Assembly (NCBI RefSeq): GCF_003612015.1
Contig: NZ_RARB01000003.1
Location: 84,023 to 148,022 of the forward strand
Origin: Pantoea piersonii
GTDB taxonomy: Bacteria > Pseudomonadota > Gammaproteobacteria > Enterobacterales > Enterobacteriaceae
DNA: 64,000 bases
Reading direction: 5' to 3'
The notes below the pieces were generated by a model. That model ran no database searches, was not told where the DNA came from, and was given only the letters and a program-made list of their open reading frames with translations. Position numbers and translations under genes: made by a program. Shown piece after piece: positions 22,337-33,116 of this stretch (its first letter is position 1; every line of letters begins with the position of its first letter).

Positions 22337-25069
22337 ATGACGAAATACAGCCTGCGGGCGCGAATGATGATTTTAATACTGGCGCCGACATTAATGATTG
22401 GACTGCTGCTCAGCTCGTTTTTCGTGGTGCATCGCTACAACGAACTGCAGTCTCAGGTGGTGGAAGCAGGCGCCAGCATCATCGAGCCGCTGGCGGTCTC
22501 CAGCGAATACAGTATGACCTGGCACAATCGCGAAGCTCTGCGCGCGCTGGTCAGCCTGCTGCACCGCCGCCACTCCGCTATTGTCCGCGCCATTTCGGTG
22601 TTCGACAATAATAACCGCCTCTACGTCACGTCGAATAACAACCAGAACCTGAGTTTGCTGCAGAAAGAGGATATCCGCGCGCTGCCTGACGAGGTCTCGA
22701 TGGAGCGCCACGGTACGCTGCTGATTTTGCGCACGCCGATTACGCCTGAACACCATGCGGTGGATGAACTCTCCAGCGAAGAAGCCAAACCGGCGGGCAA
22801 CCCGCTGGGCTACGTGGCGATAGAGCTTGATCTCCAGTCGGTGCGACTGCAGCAGTATAAAGAGGTGTTCGTCGCAACCCTGATGCTGCTGTTTTGCCTC
22901 TGCATCGCCATGCTGTTCGCCTACCGCCTGATGCGCGACGTCACCGGCCCGATCCGCAATATGGTCACCACCGTCGACCGCATTCGCCGCGGCCAGCTCG
23001 ACAGCCGCGTCGAGGGCTATATGCTGGGCGAACTGAGCATCCTGAAAAATGGCATCAACGCCATGGCGATGTCGCTCACCGCCTACCATGAAGAGATGCA
23101 GCACAATATCGATCAGGCGACCTGGGACCTGCGGGAAACGCTGGAGCAGCTGGAGATTCAAAACGTCGAGCTGGATCTGGCGAAAAAGCGCGCCCAGGAA
23201 GCGGCGCGTATTAAGTCGGAGTTCCTCGCCAATATGTCTCACGAGCTGCGCACCCCGCTCAACGGCGTGATCGGCTTTACTCGTCAGATGCTGAAAACAA
23301 CGCTCGGCACCACGCAGCGCGACTATATGCACACCATAGAGCGTTCAGCCAATAATTTACTCAGCATTATCAATGATGTGCTCGACTTCTCTAAGCTGGA
23401 GGCGGGCAAGCTGGTGCTGGAGTCGATCCCGTTCCCGCTGCGCGCCACGCTGGACGAAACCATTGTGCTGCTGGCGCCCTCGGCGCATGAGAAAGGGCTC
23501 GAGCTGACGGTACTGTGCGATTGCAGCGTGCCGGATAACGTCATCGGCGATCCGCTGCGCCTGCAGCAGATCCTGATCAACCTGCTGGGCAACGCCATTA
23601 AATTTACCGAGCACGGCACCATCGATCTGCGCGTCGAACAGCGTAACGTCAGCGCCACGCGCGTCGAGCTGGAGGTTCAGGTTCACGACTCCGGCATCGG
23701 CATTTCCGAACATCAGCAGACGCAGCTGTTTCAGGCGTTCCGTCAGGCTGACGCCAGCATCTCTCGCCGTCACGGCGGTACCGGGCTGGGGCTGGTGATC
23801 ACGCAGAAACTGGTCAGCGAAATGGGCGGCGAAATCGCTTTTCACAGCCGCGTCAATGAAGGGTCGACCTTCTGGGTGCGAATACAGCTCGACCTCAATC
23901 CCAACGCCCCGACGCTGCCGCGCGCGCTGGACGCCCTGTCGCGTTCGCGTATGGCCTACGTTGAGGCGCACGCCGCTTCCGCCGAGGCCGCGCTGAAGAT
24001 GCTGCGCGTCACGCCGCTGCAGGTTGAGCACAGCGAAACGCTGGCGGGCCTGCGCGAACCGCACTATCCGCTGCTGCTGGTGGGGCTGCCGATCGATATC
24101 ACGCAGCAGGAGCTGCTGGATGACCTCTTTATCGACGCCCTGCTTAATCGCGCCGACTGCGTGCTGCTGGCGTTGCCGAGCGCCATGATGCTGCTGGCGG
24201 ATCGACTCAAGGTGCGCGGCATTCACGGCTGCATCACCAAGCCGGTTTCCACCACGCGCCTGCTGCCGCTGCTGGCCGATCTGCATACGCGCCAGCGCAG
24301 TGAACTGCCTGACAGCGCGCGCCTGCCGCTGCGGGTTATGGCGGTGGACGATAACCCCGCTAACCTCAAGCTGATCGGCGCGCTGCTGGAGGAGCAGGTG
24401 CAGCACATTCTGCTGTGCAACAACGCCGAGCAGGCGATCGCCGCCGCCCGCGCGCAGCCGCTGGATATTATCCTGATGGATATTCAGATGCCGGAGATTG
24501 ACGGCATTCGCGCCAGCGAAATTATTCGCGGCCTGCCGCTGCACGCCAGCACGCCGATAGTGGCGGTCACGGCGCACGCCATTGACGGCGAGCGCGAACA
24601 TCTGATCAAAGCCGGTATGAACGACTATCTGGCGAAGCCGATCGACGAGAGCCGGCTCAGCCAGCTGCTGGCGCGCTACAGCCCGCCGCTGCCTGCGATG
24701 CTGCCGCCGGTACCTGCGGTTTCGCCGTCGCTCGACTGGGAGCTGGCGCTGCGTCAGGCGGCGAACAAACCCGATCTGGCGCGCGATATGCTGAAGATGC
24801 TGCTCGATTTTCTGCCCGAAGTGCACGAGAAGATTGACGCTTTTATGGCGGCGCACGACGTGCAGGGATTACGCGAGATTATCCATAAGCTGCACGGCAG
24901 CGCCAGCTACAGCGGCGTGCCGCGCATGAAGCAGCTCTGCCGCCAGCTGGAGCAGAACCTGCGTCAGAGCGACGATATCGACGCGCTGGAGCCGGAGCTG
25001 CTGGAGTTGCAGGACGAGATGGAAAACGTGGCGCGCGAGGCGCGCAGGCTGCTGGGGCATGCCCGGTAG
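22337..25069 (+). CDS. barA: BarA hybrid sensor histidine kinase
   Basis: BarA is the inner-membrane sensor of the BarA-UvrY system that drives the Csr small RNAs. Order: membrane segment (residues about 9-30), periplasmic sensor region, second membrane segment (about 175-195), HAMP, HisKA with [10 protein letters not shown] (His302), HATPase ([33 protein letters not shown]), a degenerate receiver, the true receiver ([12 protein letters not shown], Asp715) and the HPt domain ([11 protein letters not shown], His near 850). Start ATG 22337 gives 910 aa and [19 protein letters not shown], as in E. coli. An in-frame ATG upstream lacks family support. Confidence 0.97.
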   Translation: MTKYSLRARMMILILAPTLMIGLLLSSFFVVHRYNELQSQVVEAGASIIEPLAVSSEYSMTWHNREALRALVSLLHRRHSAIVRAISVFDNNNRLYVTSNNNQNLSLLQKEDIRALPDEVSMERHGTLLILRTPITPEHHAVDELSSEEAKPAGNPLGYVAIELDLQSVRLQQYKEVFVATLMLLFCLCIAMLFAYRLMRDVTGPIRNMVTTVDRIRRGQLDSRVEGYMLGELSILKNGINAMAMSLTAYHEEMQHNIDQATWDLRETLEQLEIQNVELDLAKKRAQEAARIKSEFLANMSHELRTPLNGVIGFTRQMLKTTLGTTQRDYMHTIERSANNLLSIINDVLDFSKLEAGKLVLESIPFPLRATLDETIVLLAPSAHEKGLELTVLCDCSVPDNVIGDPLRLQQILINLLGNAIKFTEHGTIDLRVEQRNVSATRVELEVQVHDSGIGISEHQQTQLFQAFRQADASISRRHGGTGLGLVITQKLVSEMGGEIAFHSRVNEGSTFWVRIQLDLNPNAPTLPRALDALSRSRMAYVEAHAASAEAALKMLRVTPLQVEHSETLAGLREPHYPLLLVGLPIDITQQELLDDLFIDALLNRADCVLLALPSAMMLLADRLKVRGIHGCITKPVSTTRLLPLLADLHTRQRSELPDSARLPLRVMAVDDNPANLKLIGALLEEQVQHILLCNNAEQAIAAARAQPLDIILMDIQMPEIDGIRASEIIRGLPLHASTPIVAVTAHAIDGEREHLIKAGMNDYLAKPIDESRLSQLLARYSPPLPAMLPPVPAVSPSLDWELALRQAANKPDLARDMLKMLLDFLPEVHEKIDAFMAAHDVQGLREIIHKLHGSASYSGVPRMKQLCRQLEQNLRQSDDIDALEPELLELQDEMENVAREARRLLGHAR

Positions 25070-25101
25070 TCCCCATTCAGTTACAGCAGGCGTACCGGGA
25101 A

Positions 25102-25124
25102 AACCCCAACGGTTTCAGCGGGTT
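25102..25124. terminator. weak bidirectional terminator between barA and lplT
   Basis: AACCC (25102-25106) and GGGTT (25120-25124) pair around a 13-nt loop between convergent genes. On the plus strand GTTTTAAA follows, and on the minus strand TTTTCCC. The stem is short, so confidence is low. The rest of the 123-bp gap shows nothing else. Confidence 0.35.
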
Positions 25125-25192
25125 GTTTTAAAGAAGGGAGCGTTACGCCGGTGCCTGCTTTTTCTGAGCGGGCGCCTCGCATCGGTTGTTAA

Positions 25193-26398
25193 CTAACGCT
25201 GCGCCCGCGCTGTCGGCCGCCATATCCACAGCACCGCAATCGCCAGCGCAAACAGCGCGCCGAAGCCGATGCCGGTCGCGACCGCGGGCGCGCCCGCTTT
25301 CACCGCCAGCGTATACAGCCCCAGCATCACCAGCATGGCGATATTCTCGCCGAAGTTCTGCACCGCAATCGCATTGCCTGCGCCGACGCTCGCCTTGCCG
25401 CGCGCCTGCAATACGGCGTTGAGCGGCACCACGAAAAAGCCGCCCAGCGCGCCAATCACCATCAGCAGCAGGTAAGCGTTCACCAGCGAATGCTGCAGAG
25501 AGAAAACCACCACCATCACGCCGATCAGCACGCCAGCGGGCATACAGCGGCGCACCGTCTCCAGCGTCACCAGCTTCGCCGCCGCGCCCGCGCCGACGAC
25601 GATGCCGATCGCCACCATGGCGTTGAGCGTGGTCGGCGTGGTGTTGTCCTCGATGCCGAGCGCCACCGGCACCCACAGCACCAGCAGGAAGCGCAGCGTC
25701 ACACCCGCACCCCAGAACAGGCTGGTGCCGAGGATAGAAAAACGCGTCTCTGCGTTATGCCACAGCAGGCCGCACGCCTGGGAAAAACGGCGCAGCATCG
25801 CGCCGGGGTTCCAGCTCTGCCCTGACCGCGCCGCCGCAAGCTTCGGAATAAAGAGGTTCGCCGCCACCGCCGCCGCGTAGGTAACCGCGCACGCCGCCAG
25901 GGCCGCCAGCAGGCTCCAGTCGGCGAGCGCGCCGCCCGATACCGACCCCAGCAGGATCGCGGCAATGGTGGAGCTCTCCATCATGCCGTTGGCTTTCACT
26001 AGCTTCTCGCCGGAGGTCAGCTCGGTAAGGATGCCGTATTTGGCGGGCGAGTAGGCCGCTGCGCCGATGCCCACCAGCGTATAGCCCACGAAAGGATTAA
26101 AGCCGAAGCAGATCAGCAGCGCGCCCAGCAGCTTCAGGCTGTTGGCGAACATCATCACCCGGCCTTTGGCGAAGCTGTCCGCCAGCTGGCCGACAAAGGG
26201 CGCCAGCAGAATATAGGCCGCGACAAACAGCATCTGCATCACCGGCTGGCTCCAGTCGGGATAAAGCTCGCTTTTCAGCAGCGCCAGGGTGGCGAAGAGC
26301 AATGCATTGTCGCCAAAGGCGGAAAAGAACTGCGCGCCCATAACCGCCAGCATCCCGCGCGACGTCAGCGACATCTCCTGCGTATTCAGCGTGCTCAT
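25193..26398 (-). CDS. lplT: lysophospholipid transporter LplT
   Basis: LplT is an MFS-type inner-membrane flippase that brings lysophosphatidylethanolamine to the cytoplasmic face for reacylation by Aas. About 12 membrane segments are visible ([60 protein letters not shown]). Length 401 aa matches the family (397 in E. coli). Its start overlaps the aas stop by 4 nt, so the two are translationally coupled, which fits their joint role in phospholipid repair. Confidence 0.96.
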   Translation of the reverse strand: MSTLNTQEMSLTSRGMLAVMGAQFFSAFGDNALLFATLALLKSELYPDWSQPVMQMLFVAAYILLAPFVGQLADSFAKGRVMMFANSLKLLGALLICFGFNPFVGYTLVGIGAAAYSPAKYGILTELTSGEKLVKANGMMESSTIAAILLGSVSGGALADWSLLAALAACAVTYAAAVAANLFIPKLAAARSGQSWNPGAMLRRFSQACGLLWHNAETRFSILGTSLFWGAGVTLRFLLVLWVPVALGIEDNTTPTTLNAMVAIGIVVGAGAAAKLVTLETVRRCMPAGVLIGVMVVVFSLQHSLVNAYLLLMVIGALGGFFVVPLNAVLQARGKASVGAGNAIAVQNFGENIAMLVMLGLYTLAVKAGAPAVATGIGFGALFALAIAVLWIWRPTARAQR

Positions 26399-28545
26399 GC
26401 CTGCTCCTCTTCCGCCATTTTTTTCAGGCTGACATAGTCCGGCTTGCCGCTGCCCAGCATCGGCAGCTGTTTCAACACGCGGATATCGCGCGGGACGGCA
26501 AGCTCCGGCGCGCCCAGCTCGCGTGCCGCCTTTTGCAGCCCGTCGCGTTTCAGGTCGCCGTCGGTAGTAAAGAGCACCAGCGCTTCACCGCGGTTGCCGT
26601 CAGCGCGCAGCGACGCCGCATGCTGTTTTTCCGGCGACGCTTTCAGAGCGATCTGCTCGACGCTCTCCAGCGACACCATCTCGCCCGCGATTTTGGCAAA
26701 GCGTTTGGCGCGTCCCTGAATCTGGCAGAAGCCGCCCTCGTCAAAGCTGACGATATCGCCGGTATCGTACCAGCCCGCCTCCATCTGCCCTTCGCCGTTG
26801 TCGGCGACGGGCGCTTCCAGCACGCCGGGGTTTTCGACGCGCAGATAGCCCTTCATGATGTTGGGCCCGCGCAGCTGCAGCCGCCCGCCCTGTTCAATGC
26901 CTTCAACCGACATCAGGCGCGAATCCATGCCCGGCAGAATGCGACCGACGGTGTGCGCTTTCGCCGCCATCGGTACGTTGATCGCCACCACCGGCGCGCA
27001 TTCGGTCACGCCGTAGCCTTCAAGAATGCGGATGCCATACTTCTCCATATAGATCTGACGCGTCGCTTCCTGCAGCTTCTCCGCCCCCGCCACGACGTAA
27101 CGCAGACGGGCGAAATCGTAAGGCGCGGCAAAGCGCGCATAGTTGCCGAGGAAGGTCGAGGTCCCGAACAGCACGGTGCAGTTGCGGTCATAGACCAGCT
27201 CCGGCACGATGCGATAGTGCAGCGGGCTGGGATAGAGAAACACCTGCGCGCCGGTCATCAGCGGCGTGAACAGACCAACCGTCAGGCCAAAGGCGTGGAA
27301 CAGCGGCAGCGCCGACATAAATTTATCGCGCGGGGTAAAATCCGCCACGGTGCGGATCTGCTCCACATTCGCCAGCAGGCTTTTATGGGAATGCACCACC
27401 CCTTTCGGATTGCCCTCCGAGCCGGAGGTAAACAGCACCATCGCCGCCTCCTCCGGCTGCTGCGCCACCTGCGCGCGGCGCGGGAACAGCAGATGCGCCA
27501 GGATCCAGAGTTTATCCTGCGTCGTCACGCTGTCGCGCAAATCCTCCAGGTAGATCCATTCGATGTCGCTCAGCCCCTGCGGCAGATGCCAGAGGTTGCC
27601 CTTCTCAAGAAACTGACGCGAGGTAAAGATGGTTTTGACCTGCGACGCGGTCAGCGCCGCGCGCATGCCGTTTACCCCGGCGGTGTAGTTGAGCATGGCC
27701 GGAACGCGGCCGCGCAGCGAGGCGCCGAGGATCGCCGCCGCCGTCACCGTGGTGTTGGGCAGCAGCAGACCGACAATTTCGCCCGGCTGGCTGTAGCGCT
27801 CAAGAATACGCCCGACGCCGAGCGCCTTTTTCAGCAGTCCGGTATAGCTGTCGGGCTTCAGATTAACGTCTTCGATGCAGCGCTTGAACGCCCCGTAGCG
27901 GGTGCGGGCGTTGAGGAAGGCTTCAAACAGCGTTTCGCGCGGGCGCACCGCCATGCGCGCCTCCATCATAATATGGTGGAGGTGTTCGCCCGCCAGCTGA
28001 CGGCGGTCGCGTGCGCGCTTCGCTTCCGGCATCGGAATGCGCGTGGCGGGCAGCAGCGTCAGCGTGATACGGGGAAAAAGGCGGCGCTTGAAGATGCCGG
28101 CCAGGCGGCCGAAGGGGGTGTACTCCGCGCCCTCGATGCGCATCGGCACCACGCTGGCCTGCGATCGGGCAGCGACAAAACCGGCGCCGCTGTAGATCTT
28201 CATCAGCGAGCCGGTAACGGTGATACGTCCTTCCGGGAAGATCACCACCGGACGGCCGCTGTCGATCAGCCGCACCAGATGCTTGATCGACATCGGACGG
28301 GTTGGATCGAGCGGAACGAAGTCGATCAGCGGCTTCACCAGGCGCATATACCACTGCTCGCTGACGGAGGAGTAAACCGCAAAAACCGGCCTGATCGGCA
28401 GGAACAGCGCCAGCAGCACGCCGTCCAGAAAAGACATATGATTCGGCGCGATCAGCACTTTTTCCTGATGCAGCGCGGCGGTGTCGCCGCGCAGTTCCAC
28501 CCGCCACAACAGGCGACAGACCAGACGTAAAAATGTAAACAACAT
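26395..28545 (-). CDS. aas: bifunctional acyl-ACP synthetase / 2-acylglycerophosphoethanolamine acyltransferase
   Basis: Aas reacylates 2-acyl-lysophosphatidylethanolamine at the inner membrane using fatty acid activated on ACP. The N-terminal PlsC-like acyltransferase has the H-x4-D motif NHMSFLDG (about residue 36) and [20 protein letters not shown]. The C-terminal AMP-binding synthetase has [31 protein letters not shown] and WYDTGDI. Length 716 aa equals E. coli (719). In E. coli omrA/omrB and galR follow aas; here about 15 kb of efflux genes intervene. Confidence 0.97.
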   Translation of the reverse strand: MLFTFLRLVCRLLWRVELRGDTAALHQEKVLIAPNHMSFLDGVLLALFLPIRPVFAVYSSVSEQWYMRLVKPLIDFVPLDPTRPMSIKHLVRLIDSGRPVVIFPEGRITVTGSLMKIYSGAGFVAARSQASVVPMRIEGAEYTPFGRLAGIFKRRLFPRITLTLLPATRIPMPEAKRARDRRQLAGEHLHHIMMEARMAVRPRETLFEAFLNARTRYGAFKRCIEDVNLKPDSYTGLLKKALGVGRILERYSQPGEIVGLLLPNTTVTAAAILGASLRGRVPAMLNYTAGVNGMRAALTASQVKTIFTSRQFLEKGNLWHLPQGLSDIEWIYLEDLRDSVTTQDKLWILAHLLFPRRAQVAQQPEEAAMVLFTSGSEGNPKGVVHSHKSLLANVEQIRTVADFTPRDKFMSALPLFHAFGLTVGLFTPLMTGAQVFLYPSPLHYRIVPELVYDRNCTVLFGTSTFLGNYARFAAPYDFARLRYVVAGAEKLQEATRQIYMEKYGIRILEGYGVTECAPVVAINVPMAAKAHTVGRILPGMDSRLMSVEGIEQGGRLQLRGPNIMKGYLRVENPGVLEAPVADNGEGQMEAGWYDTGDIVSFDEGGFCQIQGRAKRFAKIAGEMVSLESVEQIALKASPEKQHAASLRADGNRGEALVLFTTDGDLKRDGLQKAARELGAPELAVPRDIRVLKQLPMLGSGKPDYVSLKKMAEEEQA

Positions 28546-28622
28546 GCCAGCTCCATAGCATCGCTAAAAAGGTTCCTAACGATGCAGGATCTGGCGTCGT
28601 TCGACAAGCGTAAAGGCGCGAT

Positions 28623-30011
28623 TTAAGGCGTCGCCTGCCAGCCGCCGCCAAGCGCAGCGATCAGCGCCACGCTGGTGACCCACTGCGTGCTTTGCAGCGT
28701 CAGCAGGCTCTGCTGCTCGCTGAGGCTGCTGGTTTCCGTGGTGGCGACGTCGAGATAGTCGATCATTCCCGCCTCATACTGATTGCGCGTCACGCGCGCC
28801 GACTCGCGCGCGGCGTCGCTGGCGCGCTGCTGCGCCGCCAGCTCGTTGTTCAGCGTAGCCAGCTCCACCAGGTCGTCCTCCACTTCCTGCATCGCCGTCA
28901 GCACCGAAAGACGGTAGCTGGCGACGCTGGCATCATACGCGGCGCGCGCCTGCTCCACCTTCGCCGAGGTGGCGCCGAAATCGAGCAGTGTGCCGCTCAG
29001 ATCGGGCCCGAGCGACCAGACGCGCCAGGGCAGCGAGAAAAGATTATGCAGTGCCGACGCGCTGGTGCCGCCGCTGGCGCTCAGCGTCAGGTCGGGATAG
29101 TAACCGGCAATGGCCACGCCGACGGCGGCATTGGCCGCCGCGACGTTACGCTCGGCATAGGCGATATCGGGACGGCGCTGCAGCAGCTGCGACGGCAGCG
29201 CCTGCGGCAGCGGCGGCAGCGTCGCGTTCAGCTTCGCGACCGGCAGGCTGAATTCGGCGGGCGTTTTCCCCACCAGCAGCGCGATGGCGTGCTCCAGCTG
29301 GGCGCGCTGCCACTGGTAGTCAAGCGCCGAGGCGCGGGCGCTCTCCAGCTGCATCTGCGCCTGCGCCAGCGTGGCGCGCGACTCGCTGCCGGCCTGGTAT
29401 TTATTCTCGATCACCTTCAGATAGCGCTCATAGGCCGCGATGCTCTGCTGATAGAGCGCGATCTTCTCATCCATAATGCGCAGCTGAAAATAGTCCTGCG
29501 CCAGCTCCGACTGGGCGCTGAGCGTTACGTTCGCCAGCTCGGCGGCGCTCGCCTCGGCGCTGGCGGCGTTCTCTTCGCGGGTGCGGCGCAGTTTGCCCCA
29601 CAGATCCAGCTCCCAGCTGGCGCTCAGCTGCGCCGAATTGCTGTTGGTGGTGCTGCGCGCGCCGCTGTTCGCGGAGCGGGTGCCGCTGCGCGTTCCGCTG
29701 ACGTCATAGCCGAGCGTCGGAAATAGCGCGGCGCGCGACTGGGCGGCCAGCGCCTGGGCTTCGCGGTACTGGGCGGCGTAGCTGGCGACGTTCTGGTTGG
29801 AGATGCTGACCTGCAGCAGCAGGCTGCTCAGGGTGGCGTCATGATAGACCGCCCACCATTCACCTTTGCTCTGGTCGTCCTGCGGCGTGGCCCGCTGCCA
29901 GCCTTTGGCCTCTTTATAGTGCAGCGGCACGCTGGCGGCGGGACGCTGATAGTCGGGGCCGACGGCACAGCCGCCAAGCAGCAGCAGTAAAGCGAGAGAA
30001 ACTTTTTTCAT
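28623..30011 (-). CDS. outer-membrane efflux lipoprotein of the MdtABC operon (NodT/OpmB type)
   Basis: TolC-fold outer-membrane channel of the NodT/OprM lipoprotein family. A lipoprotein signal ends LLLLLGGCAVGPDYQRP (lipobox LGGC). Family features follow: SWELDLWGKLRRTREENAAS, LAQAQMQLESARASALDYQ, QLLQRRPDIAYAERNVAAAN and the repeat of the second half. Length 462 aa. It starts 3 nt after the mdtC stop, so it is the fourth gene of mdtA-B-C. E. coli mdtABC has mdtD and baeSR in this place and uses TolC; a dedicated factor after two RND genes is the Pseudomonas muxABC-opmB layout. Substrates cannot be read from the sequence. Confidence 0.88.
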   Translation of the reverse strand: MKKVSLALLLLLGGCAVGPDYQRPAASVPLHYKEAKGWQRATPQDDQSKGEWWAVYHDATLSSLLLQVSISNQNVASYAAQYREAQALAAQSRAALFPTLGYDVSGTRSGTRSANSGARSTTNSNSAQLSASWELDLWGKLRRTREENAASAEASAAELANVTLSAQSELAQDYFQLRIMDEKIALYQQSIAAYERYLKVIENKYQAGSESRATLAQAQMQLESARASALDYQWQRAQLEHAIALLVGKTPAEFSLPVAKLNATLPPLPQALPSQLLQRRPDIAYAERNVAAANAAVGVAIAGYYPDLTLSASGGTSASALHNLFSLPWRVWSLGPDLSGTLLDFGATSAKVEQARAAYDASVASYRLSVLTAMQEVEDDLVELATLNNELAAQQRASDAARESARVTRNQYEAGMIDYLDVATTETSSLSEQQSLLTLQSTQWVTSVALIAALGGGWQATP

Positions 30012-30014
30012 GGA

Positions 30015-33000
30015 TCACGATTCCGCATGGCGCAAACGGCGCCACTGACGTTGGGTGGCACGACTCAGACGGTCGAACCAGAGATAGACTACCGGCGTGG
30101 TAAACAGAGTCAGCAGCTGGCTCAGCGCCAGACCACCGGCGATCGCTATGCCGAGCGGACTGCGCAGATCGGCATCACCGCCGCTGCCGAGCGCCAGCGG
30201 CAGCGCGCCGAAGAAGGCCGCCAGCGTCGTCATCATAATGGGACGGAAGCGCATCAGGCACGCCTGAACGATCGCCTGCTGCGGCGAGAGACCTAGGCGG
30301 CGTTCGGCGTCGAGCGCAAAGTCGATCATCATGATGGCGTTTTTCTTCACTATGCCGATCAGCAGAATAATGCCGATCAGCGCGATCACTGTCAGCTGGG
30401 TGTTGGTGAGGAGCAACAGCAGCAGCGCACCGACGCCCGCCGACGGCAGCGTAGAGAGAATGGTCAGCGGATGCACATAGCTCTCGTAGAGCACGCCCAG
30501 CACGATATAGACCGCCGCCAGCGCCGCCAGGATCAGCCAGGGCATGGTCGCCGTCAGCTGGGCGAAGGCGGCGGCGGTGCCGGCAAAACCGGCCTGAATG
30601 GTTGAAGGCAGACCGAGCCTCGCCATCGCCTGCTTAATCAGCACCTGCGCCTGCTCCAGCGAGACGCCGTCGTTGAGGTTAAAGGCGATGGTGCTGGTGG
30701 CTGACTGTCCCTGATGCGCCACCGACAGCGGCGCGTTGCCGGTGGTCAGGCTGGCAAAGGCGGAGAGCGGCACCCGATCGCCGCTGTCGTTAATCACGTA
30801 AAGTTCCTGCAGAATCGCCGGATCGCGCGTGTAGCTGCTGTTGAGCGACATCACGACGTGATACTGGTTAAGGGTGTGGTAAAGCGTCGCCACCTGGCGC
30901 TGGCTGAAGGCGTTATTCAGCATGGTATCGAGCATCTTCACATTCACGCCGAGACGGGTGGCGCGATCGCGGTCGATATTAATTACTATCTCCTGGCCGC
31001 CGGTTTGCGAGTCGGAATCGACGCTGTTGAGCTGCGGGATCGCCGCCAGCGCCGCCTGCACTTTCGGCGTCCAGGTACGCAGCAGATCGAGGTCGTCCGC
31101 CTGCAGGCTGTACTGATAGCTGGCATTGGCGCTGCGGCCGCCGATATGCAGATCCTGCGCCGCCATCAGAAACATCTGCGCGCCAGCGATATGGCTGGTT
31201 TTCATGCTCAGCCGGTTGGCCACTTCGGTGGCGGTGGCGTCGCGCTGGTCTAAGTCTTTAAGCCGCACAAAGAAGTTGGCGCTGTTGCGCGAGCCGAACA
31301 TGCCGCTACCCATCGAGGACATCACGCTCTCTACCGCCGGGTCGGACTGGATAATGCGGGTAAACATCAGCATTTTCGGCTTCATCGCCTGAAACGAGAT
31401 GTTCTGGTCGGCGCGTAGCGCCCCCATCAGCAGGCCGGTATCCTGATTGGGAAAGAAGCCCTTCTGCACCACGCTATAGAGAAACAGATTGAAGAGAACG
31501 GTAAGCAGCAGGCTGAAGATCGTCAGCTTCTGATGGCGCATCACCCAGTTAAGCCCGCGCGCATAGGCCGCCAGCAGCGCATTAAGCTGATTCTCAATAA
31601 ACTGATAAAGCGGGTGCGGCCGCCGGGTGACGCGCGGTTTGCGCTTCAGCAGCCGCGAGCAGAGCATCGGCGTCAGGCTGAGGGAGACGAACATCGAAAT
31701 CAGCAGCGATACCGTGAGCGTAACGGCGAACTCGCGAAACAGGCGGCCCACGATGCTGCCCATCAGCAGAATGGGAATAAATACTGCCACCAGCGACACC
31801 GTCATCGACAGCACGGTAAAGCTCACTTCGCGCGCACCGCGCACCGCCGCGCGTACCGGTCCCAGCCCCTCTTCAATGTGACGCGTAATATTTTCCAGCA
31901 CCACGATGGCGTCATCCACCACAAAGCCGGTGGAGATGATCAGCGCCATCAGCGACAGGTTGTCGAGGCTATAGCCGAGCAGATACATCACCGCACAGGT
32001 GCCAATCAGCGATACCGGCAGCGCCAGCGCCGGGATGATCACCGCCTGCAGGTTGCGCAGAAAGATAAACACCACGGCGATCACCAGCAGCACCGCGATC
32101 AGCAGTGTCTCTTCGGTATCGTAGAGCGAGGCGCGCACGCCAGGCGACCGGTCGACAACCACTTTTAGCTGCGTATCGGCGGGCAGATTCTTCTCCAGCG
32201 CCGGCAGCTGCGCCTTAATCGCGTCGATGGTTTCGAGCATGTTGGCGCCCGCCTGGCGCGTAATGCCGATCATCACCGAAGGCGCGGCGTTGAGAAAACC
32301 GGCCTGATACTGATCCTCTACCGAGTCGTAGACGGTGGCGACGTCGTGCAGACGCACCGCCTTGCCGTCCTGATAGGCGACGATCAGATCGCGATACTGC
32401 GCCGCCTTGTCGAGCTGGCCGTTGCTGTCCACCACCCATGACTGGCTGCTGCCCTGCAGCATCCCTTTCGGCAGGTTAGTGGTGCTGCTGGCGATGGCGC
32501 TGCGCACGCTATCGAGCGAGATGCCGTAGTGCGTCAGCTTCTGCGGCTGCAAATCGATCCGCACCGCAGGCAGCGCGCTGCCCATCAGCGACACCTCGCC
32601 GACGCCCTTCACCTGCCCCATCGCCTGCTCAATCTTGCTTTCGGCCAGATCGTACAGCTCGCCGGGCGTGCGCGTTTCGGAGGTGAGCGCCAGCATCACG
32701 ATGGGCGCGTCAGAGGGATTGGCTTTGCGGTAGGTCGGCAGCGACTCCATGCTGCTCGGCAGCAGACTACGCGAGGCGTTAATAGCGGCCTGCACGTCGC
32801 GCGCCGCGCCGTTGATATCGCGATCCAGCTCAAACTGCAAAATAATGCTGGAGGAACCCTGCGAGCTGCTGGAGGTCATTTCGGTAATGCCCGCGATTTG
32901 CCCCAGCGCGCGCTCCAGCGGCGTCGCGACCGTCGCCGCCATGGTTTCCGGGCTGGCACCGGCAAGGCTGGCGTTCACCATAATGGTGGGGAAATCGACC

Positions 33001-33116
33001 TGCGGCAGCGGCGCGACCGGCAGCAGCCGGTAACCGAGCGCGCCGAGCAGCAGGATCGCCAGCGTCAGCAGCAGCGTCGCAACCGGGCGGAAGATAAACA
33101 GCCGCGTCAGGTTCAT
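30015..33116 (-). CDS. mdtC: multidrug efflux RND permease, MdtC-like
   Basis: Inner-membrane RND (HAE1) proton-drug antiporter, second of two unlike permeases forming an MdtBC-type heterotrimer. It has 12 membrane segments with two large periplasmic loops. TM4 carries [20 protein letters not shown], with the two proton-relay aspartates. The N terminus [29 protein letters not shown] and [20 protein letters not shown] are family-typical. Length 1033 aa (E. coli MdtC 1025). Start overlaps mdtB by 4 nt. The docking-loop region reads [18 protein letters not shown], of normal length, unlike its partner MdtB. Confidence 0.9.
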   Translation of the reverse strand: MNLTRLFIFRPVATLLLTLAILLLGALGYRLLPVAPLPQVDFPTIMVNASLAGASPETMAATVATPLERALGQIAGITEMTSSSSQGSSSIILQFELDRDINGAARDVQAAINASRSLLPSSMESLPTYRKANPSDAPIVMLALTSETRTPGELYDLAESKIEQAMGQVKGVGEVSLMGSALPAVRIDLQPQKLTHYGISLDSVRSAIASSTTNLPKGMLQGSSQSWVVDSNGQLDKAAQYRDLIVAYQDGKAVRLHDVATVYDSVEDQYQAGFLNAAPSVMIGITRQAGANMLETIDAIKAQLPALEKNLPADTQLKVVVDRSPGVRASLYDTEETLLIAVLLVIAVVFIFLRNLQAVIIPALALPVSLIGTCAVMYLLGYSLDNLSLMALIISTGFVVDDAIVVLENITRHIEEGLGPVRAAVRGAREVSFTVLSMTVSLVAVFIPILLMGSIVGRLFREFAVTLTVSLLISMFVSLSLTPMLCSRLLKRKPRVTRRPHPLYQFIENQLNALLAAYARGLNWVMRHQKLTIFSLLLTVLFNLFLYSVVQKGFFPNQDTGLLMGALRADQNISFQAMKPKMLMFTRIIQSDPAVESVMSSMGSGMFGSRNSANFFVRLKDLDQRDATATEVANRLSMKTSHIAGAQMFLMAAQDLHIGGRSANASYQYSLQADDLDLLRTWTPKVQAALAAIPQLNSVDSDSQTGGQEIVINIDRDRATRLGVNVKMLDTMLNNAFSQRQVATLYHTLNQYHVVMSLNSSYTRDPAILQELYVINDSGDRVPLSAFASLTTGNAPLSVAHQGQSATSTIAFNLNDGVSLEQAQVLIKQAMARLGLPSTIQAGFAGTAAAFAQLTATMPWLILAALAAVYIVLGVLYESYVHPLTILSTLPSAGVGALLLLLLTNTQLTVIALIGIILLIGIVKKNAIMMIDFALDAERRLGLSPQQAIVQACLMRFRPIMMTTLAAFFGALPLALGSGGDADLRSPLGIAIAGGLALSQLLTLFTTPVVYLWFDRLSRATQRQWRRLRHAES